A DNA stretch of 24,868 nt from Gnetum montanum (taxonomy: Eukaryota > Streptophyta > Gnetopsida > Gnetales > Gnetaceae). This document shows, one piece after another, positions 17,930-24,868 of the stretch (its first letter is position 1; each line of letters starts with the position of its first letter). The stretch spans positions 1-24,868 of the forward strand of contig MNCI01037920.1 of NCBI GenBank assembly GCA_015680685.1. The letters run 5' to 3'. The translations under genes and the position numbers were made by a program. The notes beneath the pieces were generated by a model that was given only the letters and a program-made list of their open reading frames with translations, had not been told where the DNA came from and made no database searches.

Positions 17930-19671
17930 TTCATATCTATGAAGAGCTAGATCCTTGTTTATTTGTAGTTTTTAAAGTCATCTTTGATCATTTTTTCCCA
18001 TGTCTTCTTTGGTCTTCTTTTTGCCGGCATTTTTGAAATAGTGAAGTAGCAACCTTTGTTTATAAGCTCATTGTCTTATCTTCTTTGTAAATGTCCAAAC
18101 CATCTAAGCCACTATTCTTGCAAATTATTTGAAATAAAAGCCATTTCAAGGCTTTTTTTATGTCAGTATTGTGTAGTTTATCTCTTCTAGTAACATTTAA
18201 TATCCATCGAAATATTCACATTTCTACCACACTAATTTTTTGTTCATGCCTCTTTTGTATTACCTAACATTCAACACCATATCCGAGAGTAGGCCTGATT
18301 GCTATCCTGTAAAATTTTTCCTTTAATTTTATTGGTATTCTTTTATCATATAGAACACCACTAGCCTATCTCCAATTTGACCATCTTGCCTCGATTCTAT
18401 TTCTAAAATCTTTATCAATCTCACCATCTAGTTAGAGAATTGATCTCAGGTAGTGAAACTCTTTGCAGTGTGCTAATTTTTTGCCTTGAATTCCCTTCTA
18501 TTTCACTATTTTTTATGTTTTTATTAAAATTTAATTCAATATATTCTATCTTACTTCTGCTAATTTTTAAGCCTTTTGATTCTAGAGCATGTCTCCACCT
18601 CTCCATTTTAGCAGCAATATTTTCTTAAACTATATCAACCAACATAATATTAGCTACAAATAGCATATACCAAGGGATTTCATCTTGTCTTTTCTTTGTT
18701 AATTCATCCATAATAATAGAAAATAAGTACAGGCTAAGTGCAAACCCTTGATGTAAACTTTTTGTGATTGAAAAATCAGATGTTCTTCCACATGCTATTC
18801 TAATTTTAGTGGTAGCTCATTCATACGTGCCTTAAATCACTTTACTATGTTTATAAAGGATGCTTTTCCTCTATAAGGCCCACCAAATAATATCTCTAAA
18901 CACTCTATCATATGCTTTTTCCAAGTCAATAAAGATGATAGGTAGAGTTTTTCTATTTTTTCTGAATTTCTCCATTAATTATTGTACAAAAAATAGCCTC
19001 AATAGTATATCTCTTTAGCATAAATACAAATTGATTTTTTGATACTATTGATTCAAGTTTAAGATGCTACTCTTTGACTCTCTCCCAAACCTTCATAGTA
19101 TGGCTCATTAACTTAATTCCTCTATAGTTTGTACAATTTTGTAGGTCTTCTTTATTTTTGTAAATGGGAACAACAAATATTTTTCTCCAATTTTTGGGAA
19201 TTTATCCATCCTTTAAAATTTTCTTAAAAAATTATGTTAATCAAGAAATTTCTATATCTCCCAAGCTTTCCAAGCTTCTATTTAAATTTCATATGGTTTG
19301 ATAGCTTTTCCATTTTTTATCTTTGATAATGCTATCTTCATCTTAGAGAGGAAAAGTTTATTAACTAAATCAAAATTTGATTCTTCTTCTTACATGTCTT
19401 CTCCTAAGAATTCTTCATTTAATAATTTTTGAAAATAAATTTTCCACCTATCCAAAATTTCATTTTCTTTTACCAAAATTCTTTCATCTACTTCCTTGAT
19501 ACATTTGACATGATCAATGTTCCTATATTTTTTGTTCTTAATTTTTGCATATTTATAAATATATTTTTCTATTTCCTTTATTTCTAATTTCTCATAAAAG
19601 TTATCCAAGGCCTTATGTTTGGCTTTGACTACTACTATGATTGCCTCCTTCTTTATCATTTTGTATATCAC
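17930..19671 (-). pseudogene. LINE reverse transcriptase and C-terminal region, RTE clade
   Basis: After a Lys/Glu-rich linker that is open at 19671-19390 (LVKENEILDRWKIYFQKLLN), reverse transcriptase motifs follow. NCTNYRGIKLMSHTMKVWER is at about 19070-19140. Motif A, FIDLEKAYDRV, is at about 18902-18935. Motif B, LHQGFALSLYLFSIIMDEL, is at about 18700-18758. The motif C position at about 18640-18668 reads FVANIM instead of FADDI, losing both catalytic aspartates. The segment ERWRHALESKGLKISRSK (about 18540-18605) and the C-terminal RPTLGYGVEC and MSVVEM-like parts match plant RTE elements. At least six stops and several frameshifts are present. Confidence 0.88.
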
Positions 19672-19989
19672 CTTCTTTTCTTGGCTACTACTTTGCTATC
19701 ATTCCTTAAAGAATTTTTTCTTATTTTGGATAGCGTATTATATTTTATCATTCCATTACCATCTCTCCTTTGGGAGGTATATTTTGCCTTCTATTTCATC
19801 CAAAATGTTCTTTCCAATTTTTTGAATGCAACTTTTCATCTAGCCCCAAATTAAATTTGCATATGTATCCCAATTCCATGTGCCTTCATGAAGCAATTGT
19901 TCTTTGAATAAGATGATGTTACCTTCTTTCAAATTCCTTCATTTTATCAATTTATTCTCTTTTCTCATGCTATCTTTAAAGCTCTATAT

Positions 19990-20760
19990 AGCTAAATCTA
20001 TTACCATTACTTGATGATGAGTTGTAAAGCACTCTCCAGGTATAACCTTATAGTCTTTGCACATGCCCCAATCTCTTTTGTACAGTAAGAAATAATCAAT
20101 TTGTGTGTCATCCATGCCACTTTTGTATGTAATTAAATGTTTCGTCCTCTTATTAAAATAAGTATATGCAATTGTAAGGTCATAGGTACTTACAAATTAC
20201 AATAGTGAATCTCCCATATCATTATGCTCTCCAAATCCTTGTCCTCCATGAATCCTATCATATCCCATTTTCATAGATCCACCATGACCATTAAAATCCC
20301 CTCTAATGAGTAGGTTTTCTTATGGGAAAATTTCTTAAAGCAACTAATTTATGGAATCTCAAAAATTCTTCTTAATCAAAATTTCTAGGCTAATTTTTGG
20401 GGCATATACATTGATGATGTTGATGATCAAATTTCCAAGTATAAGTTTCATGCCCATAATTCAATCATCATGGCAAAATACTTGCACCACTTTACGTTTG
20501 AAAAATTGATCAAAAATTATGCCCACTCTATTTCAGTGACTTTCTTCTTCTGAGTAGAAAAGTTTATAACCTTGGCCTAAATCTTTAGCTTTCTCCCCTT
20601 TCCATCTTTTTTCTTAGAGGTAGGTAATGCAATTTCTTTATCTTTTCATGGTGTCAGTAATTTTAGAGGTTTTTTTATTGAGTGCCAATGTTCCAAGTTT
20701 CCGTTCAAATTTTTGTTGTCAAACTTACTCCTTTACCCATACTCATCCTTGATGTGGAAA
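19990..20760 (-). pseudogene. LINE endonuclease domain (APE-type), RTE clade
   Basis: The domain would nick target DNA for target-primed reverse transcription. Fragments appear in the right order: VGTWNIGTL (about 20684-20710), GQGYKLFYS (about 20555-20580), INVYAP (about 20399-20420), RGDFNGHGG (about 20284-20305), GGQGFGEHND, and then TYKSGMDDTQIDYF (about 20090-20135). The catalytic-region motifs GDFNGH and QIDYF are preserved. Several stops and frameshifts interrupt the frame, so no active enzyme can be made. Confidence 0.85.
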
Positions 20761-21019
20761 CCCTTATCTACTTTTTACAACATCTAGGTGATGATGTTGT
20801 GTGTCATTTTTGGAGGATGCCCTAGCAAGTCCTTGCTCATTTTCCACAGTAACCAAGCCCTATGACTATTGCACATTAGTTCTAGGGAATGCACTAACAT
20901 TTGTAAAATCTAAAAAAGAACTCATCCAAGAGATTTAGTAAGGTTTTATAACCAACTGCCAACCCCATGCTAACCCTCCTCCTTTCAAATCAGGGCTTGG
21001 AACTTGCATTGGTGGAGTT

Positions 21020-21035
21020 TGATCTAATTATATGT
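21020..21035. repeat. Target-site duplication of the LINE, right copy
   Basis: TGATCTAATTATATGT, one mismatch to the left copy at 17850-17865. It borders the LINE 5' end. Confidence 0.75.
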
Positions 21036-21762
21036 AAAATAAAAAATTAATTAACTAATAACATAAAAGTAAATCCTAAACTAGCTTATGGGCAACAAGC
21101 ATCCATTCCTCAACCTATTAACATAGTCCTAGATATTTATGCTAATAATTGGATTTATCAAACTAGGATACTACTAGGCATACGAAGTTTCTAGTCATTA
21201 GGATTACTAAGTTAGCATGAGTCTAACACTGAAAATCAAGTTGCATTCATTCTACAAATGATTTCATTTGTAAGGAAATGTAAAGACTATACTATAAAAA
21301 TAGGAATAAAATGCTAAAAAGTAAATTAAATCTAAGTCAAAGTGTTGTAATATGAATGAATCAATCTCAATCTTTATTATTATTCATGGGTATATCCAAG
21401 TATAATAACCTAAATAAATACTTTGAATAATTGACTTAATTATATGTTATAAACACTTGATGACTATTACAAGAAATGAGAAATGAAATTGCAAGAGCTT
21501 AGCTACTTATTGACTAAACTATTACCTTTCCATCATCCCAATATGCATGTTTATAGGCTTTTATTAACAGTGAGATGTTGGATTTATGATTTTGTAGTAA
21601 AGACTATGACCTCGCATCTATAACATTGTATCTACAATATTGTAGCAACAACTATGATTTCCATTATTCATCAATCTTGAGATAAGAACTATGTCAACAT
21701 TTGTTAGCAAAATTTCACCTTAGCCTAAAACTTCTTGACATAAGATATATGACATTTTATCA
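21036..21762 (-). repeat. 3' LTR of Athila-like element 3, proximal part
   Basis: The LTR begins TGATAAAATG at 21762 after the polypurine tract. It has a TATA box on the minus strand at 21550-21556 (AAGCCTATAAACATGC, the context also found at 8794-8810). The segment 21090-21290 aligns with 16240-16420 of the element-2 LTR. The LTR is interrupted at 21020-21035 by the LINE and continues at 17865 downwards. Confidence 0.65.
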
Positions 21763-21800
21763 TACCCCCATGACTCATCAAAAACTCATGCTCAAGTTGT
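21763..21800 (-). other. Polypurine tract of Athila-like element 3
   Basis: Minus-strand TCATGGGGGTATGATAAAA is nearly identical over its core to the tract at 8910-8924. The bases before it (TTGAGCATGAGTTTTTGATGA) correspond to GACTCGAGGATGAGTTTT of element 2 and now contain stops. Confidence 0.65.
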
Positions 21801-22940
21801 ACAAAATGGATGAAATCAAATTACAAAAATTATGGGGTGACTAAATCTAGATTGACTACATAATTGACTTCATGAAAAAAATTATAAGTGTTGTATTTTA
21901 ACAAAATTTTGTAGTTAGCCTTTATACAAAATTTACATCATGAAAAAATTATTTTCAATAACTAACTTTGAGGCATTACAATCCATGTGGCATTGGTTCT
22001 TTTCCTTTCTTCTTGTGTTATTATTAAATAAACATATTTTTTACTTATTAGTTTGGAGATCTCTTATCTTTAAAACTTGTTTAATAACCTCTACATTCAC
22101 TAGAATATCATGTACATGATCATTTGCTTTAGATTTTACTTGCTATTACACAAGTGTGTCTTGTTTCTTGCCTTGGTCTCTTGATCTCTTAGGTTCCATA
22201 TGCATTAAGGATCAAAATATCAATGAGTTAACACTTAATTTGAAAGAAAATTTTTATGTCCATACCAATATAACAATCTCTTATTCTATGGCATCCTAAA
22301 ACAAAAAAAAAAAAAATTACAACTTTAGTATGATTTGGATTGAGATTTATAAAATATGATATTTTATGTTCATAGGGTAAGGTCCTAAAAGGCAAAAGTA
22401 AGAATTTCAAGATCAAAATATGCTACATAGGATTGTAAGGCATTTCTAATAAAAATATGACATATCATCAATAAAGTTTTCCAAGTAGGTCGTTCCCATA
22501 TTAAGCTCCTACATTCTTACCATTGGATAATCACTAACCAAGATGTTCGTAGGCATCCTAGTAATTTAATGTTAATAAAAAGAACAAATAAAAATTCATT
22601 AATTATTTGAGAAATCTATAACATATTTCCATAACATAAAAATATTGATTTAGAATAATTCTCCAAGATGAAATGGTAAGAAACGAAAGAATAAGTGGGG
22701 CATGAAGTATTATATTCATAGACATAATATGCCTTATGTGTTTAATGTGGTTAATGTGAATCACCTTCCCCTTTCATCCAAAATAAAGACTAAGTCATAC
22801 CTCTTCTAATGACATTGCATTATGTTGTTCTTAAGGCTACCATCCAAGGATCAATTGAAAAATTAACTTAACTACAAGGCTAAGTTGTTAAGTTATTAGG
22901 GGGAATAACATGAAGTGTAAATATTATCTTGGGTGATTGG
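21801..22940. other. Internal region of element 3 without recognisable coding sequence
   Basis: A+T-rich and gene-free. An accessory ORF like that of element 2 would be expected here but is not recognisable. A 14-base A run lies near 22304-22317. Confidence 0.4.
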
Positions 22941-22950
22941 TCAATAATAC

Positions 22951-23165
22951 ACCTTCAAACATGGATCACATGCCTTTCTAATCATATGTTGAGGCTAGTT
23001 CCAAGATATTTTCTTAACAAAGGGCAGCCTTTAACCATGGGTTACATGCCCTTTCAATGACATACCAAGACTAGTTAAATTTATTAATTAATCAACTTTC
23101 CCACTTGATAAAGGTCTACATTTACACATGGGTCATATACCTTTCTAGTGGCTTACCAAGTGGGG
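22951..23165. repeat. Three diverged tandem copies of a ~50-bp motif
   Basis: Copies start near 22951, 23025 and 23112. Each carries the pattern ACATGG(A/G)TCACATGCCTTTCTAAT...ACCAAG(A/G)CTAGTT with many substitutions. A fourth relative is at 13275-13320 in element 2 (GGCATGGGTGCATGTCTTTCTAGTGG). This is an internal repeat of the element family; function is unknown. Confidence 0.5.
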
Positions 23166-23189
23166 TTATTTTAAAGATTTATTTCCCTT

Positions 23190-23420
23190 TTTATGTCTTC
23201 TTATCTTGTAGTCCAAGTAGCTATGCCTCAAATAATGGATCCCACAATGACATCTTTGAAAGTCAACAAATCCCCTTAATGTCATATCCTTTTCCATTGT
23301 TCCTTGGTACATCCTCCTTCCTTATAAGTTTGGTGATTGTGTAGCTCATTAAAGTTTTTAGGATAATAAGGACTACATTGTACCCATGGTAACAACCTCT
23401 TATTAATGAAAGATGAAGAG
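23190..23420. repeat. Block shared with element 2 (13380-13600)
   Basis: Counterpart of the block described at 13380-13600, with the same order of matching segments. It lies between the protease remnant and the polypurine tract of element 3. Confidence 0.6.
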
Positions 23421-24044
23421 ATGAAGGAAGTGGTCTAACCAATCATTATAAATATAATACTTCCAGTAGGCAATATGGAATAGATTGATGTAACTTCATG
23501 ATGTATGATTGCAAAACCATGCATAACAATTTAAAGTAACAAAAGCAAAGAAAAATATAGTCAATATATTAATCACTAAGATCATAAAAGAAAATGAAAA
23601 GACTCCAAATCTGATCAAGAAAATAAACATGAATAAGAAATGGAAAATAATTAAGAAAGTAACAAAAATTAAAGAAATGAAAAATATAAAGAAATATAAA
23701 AATGACAAGAAATGAAATAGGTTTCAAAAAGCTAAAAAGCTACAACTTAAAATTCATTCTGTAAATCTCATCTACCCCATGACTAAATTTATGGATGGAG
23801 ATTCAAAAGATGGATCATGCAAGAACTAATAAGTCATTTTGATGGTTTCATGCCTATTTTGATTAATTATACTCTATCTTCCATTTGTCACCTAGTGTAT
23901 TTTTGTTTAGTGGCTATTTTATATGCAGTTTTCTAAACACATTGTCGCTTTTCACATTCACTACATGTTGAGCTTGTGGTAGATTTACATTTCAAATTTT
24001 CTGCACATAGTTACACCCTATTTCATCATAGGTAACACATGAAA

Positions 24045-24450
24045 ATTTCATCCTCTCCAATGTATCATGTTCATTTTCCTTGACAATTCTAAAGAAAGAT
24101 CTCTAATGTCCAACTTCACATCAATTATAGTAAGCTATGCTCTTCTCATAATGATAAGGAAATTACCAATGTTTCCCTCAACATGAATCATAAGAGATTT
24201 TGTAGAATATGATCACCCATTGATGGTGATCACAACATCTTCAACATGTTCCAAAGGTACTATGACTAATTGATTCACTAGCTCTAGCATGAGATTACTT
24301 TTATTGGTAGAGGAAAGCTCCAAGCTTTGTACATTTCCCTAAAGATAAGATTCATGCCTAAAACTGAATCAAGTAGAGCTTTGCATAGAAAATATCTTAC
24401 AATATATAATTGAATAAGTGAGATACAAAGGTTTGTTCTTTTCATTGGAA
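24045..24450 (-). pseudogene. Aspartic protease remnant of Athila-like element 3
   Basis: Near 24364-24385 the minus strand reads CKALLDSVLGMNLI, the active-site loop of a retropepsin with D-S-G changed to D-S-V. After a frameshift the next frame gives VPLEHVEDVVITING and, further on, NIGNFLIIMRRA followed by TIIDVKLDIRDLSLEL. The spacing matches the ED(V)xVxV and LILGRPFLxTxxxxIDV...LxLR parts of plant gypsy proteases. At least two stops lie within the second frame. The enzyme would have processed Gag-Pol in the particle; this copy is dead. It lies downstream of a gag end, as expected. Confidence 0.7.
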
Positions 24451-24759
24451 GGGATTTTACTTTATTCTAATTACCTAAATAAGCATGATTGTTCTAATAG
24501 TGGTTTTTGCTACCATCTATTCTATTAGCCACTTTTGTTAAACATGAGTTGGTAGGTTATTTGCATTTTGAGCCACTAGTTGTCAAAATTTCCATAAATT
24601 AGGTAGATGCATGGATTTATTGGAAATGGTTGCAAATTTATATTTTGACTTAAAGAAAGGATATTTTCAAAGTTTATGCTTAGGACTAGTAGGTTCATTA
24701 TTCAATTTATATAAGTAGCATTTCTTTGTTATGATTGTAATGGTAGCTTTACTTGCATT

Positions 24760-24868
24760 TAGAATGGAGGTAAAAAGAGTGAGAAATATTGAGGTGAATG
24801 AGGTACATATAATGGAATATGAGGAGTAAGTGCAACATGTTTATGATATGCTAAATAAAAATTATAAT
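24760..24868 (-). pseudogene. C-terminal end of gag of element 3, cut by the window edge
   Basis: The minus strand reads TPHIPLYVPHSPQYFSLFLPPF and then a stop near 24773. The ending PPF-stop and the Pro/His/Ser/Phe-rich composition correspond to the tail of the element-2 gag (AQLFSYGGYPPF-stop at 13802). The rest of the gene lies outside the window. Confidence 0.5.

Larger units (their letters stand above)
17866..21019 (-). mobile_element. Nearly full-length RTE-type LINE, inactivated
   Basis: About 3.15 kb bounded by a 16-bp target-site duplication, close to the usual plant RTE length. The minus strand starts CTCCACCAATGCAAG and carries a 5' leader with GGAGGAGGGTTAGCATGG. An endonuclease and reverse transcriptase follow, and it ends in a short (GAT)n tail at 17866-17877. 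A simple-repeat tail instead of poly(A) is typical of RTE elements. The insertion lies inside an Athila-like LTR. Numerous stops and frameshifts make it inactive. Confidence 0.85.

Noticed and set aside
19615-19854. Hydrophobic plus-strand frames rich in Phe, Leu and Tyr opposite the LINE
   Set aside because: They are the antisense of Lys/Glu-rich LINE coding sequence, which gives Phe/Leu-rich shadows that resemble membrane proteins.
23496-23708. Minus-strand Phe/Ile-rich 70-residue frame resembling membrane segments
   Set aside because: Antisense of an A-rich low-complexity tract; no start context or domain.
1-24868. CRISPR array, prokaryotic operon or phage-like system
   Set aside because: No regular spacer-repeat array and no ribosome-binding-site-spaced gene strings; all evidence is of plant nuclear DNA.

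Overview
The window looks like intergenic DNA from a large, repeat-rich plant nuclear genome. It is A+T-rich and packed with old retrotransposons. It holds one plausibly functional host gene: a small, secreted, G+C-rich protein of the ginkbilobin-2 / DUF26 family on the minus strand at 5588-6025. The gene type, the Tat/Ogre-like and Athila-like LTR elements, the plant RTE LINE and the heavy decay suggest a seed plant, possibly a gymnosperm. The lineage is an inference and was not tested by search. Two undetermined bases (5604 and 16479) point to a draft assembly.

Layout. (1) 1-3548, plus strand: the 5' part of a Ty3/gypsy element of Tat/Ogre-like type. It has a probable 5' LTR with TATA box, a primer-binding-like site, a gag pseudogene and the start of a protease pseudogene, and is cut off inside the protease. 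(2) 3549-5560: no gene. A cluster of decayed tRNA-like (Pol III) sequences ends in a 100-bp minus-strand SINE-like insertion with a perfect 12-bp target-site duplication. (3) 5566-6352, minus strand: the DUF26 gene with TATA box, candidate poly(A) signal and a duplicated block in its upstream region. (4) 6353-8913: no gene recognised; at the right, a Copia-type 3' end and a truncated Athila-like LTR.

(5) 8913-15971 and beyond, minus strand: an Athila-like element (called element 2 here). In transcription order it has an LTR end at 15971, a decayed tRNA-Asp primer binding site, a 2-kb gag pseudogene with a Pro/Ser/His-rich tail, about 2 kb without recognisable pol, a long accessory ORF (plant-transposon-like domain plus coiled coil), a polypurine tract and a 3' LTR start. 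(6) 16130-21762: further copies of related LTR sequence. One copy is split by a nearly full-length RTE LINE (17866-21019, minus) bounded by a 16-bp target-site duplication. (7) 21763-24868, minus strand: a second Athila-like internal region (element 3) with a gag end and a dead protease. It shares a non-coding block and the polypurine tract/LTR start with element 2.

How they relate. None of the mobile elements is intact. Reverse transcriptase is visible only in the LINE, where the catalytic motif is destroyed. The order of events is readable: element 3 inserted first, then the LINE inserted into its 3' LTR. Element 2 lies in the same orientation beside it. The host gene sits between the plus-strand element on its 3' side and the minus-strand elements on its 5' side. 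I saw no operon, CRISPR array, rRNA gene, intact tRNA gene or defence cluster.
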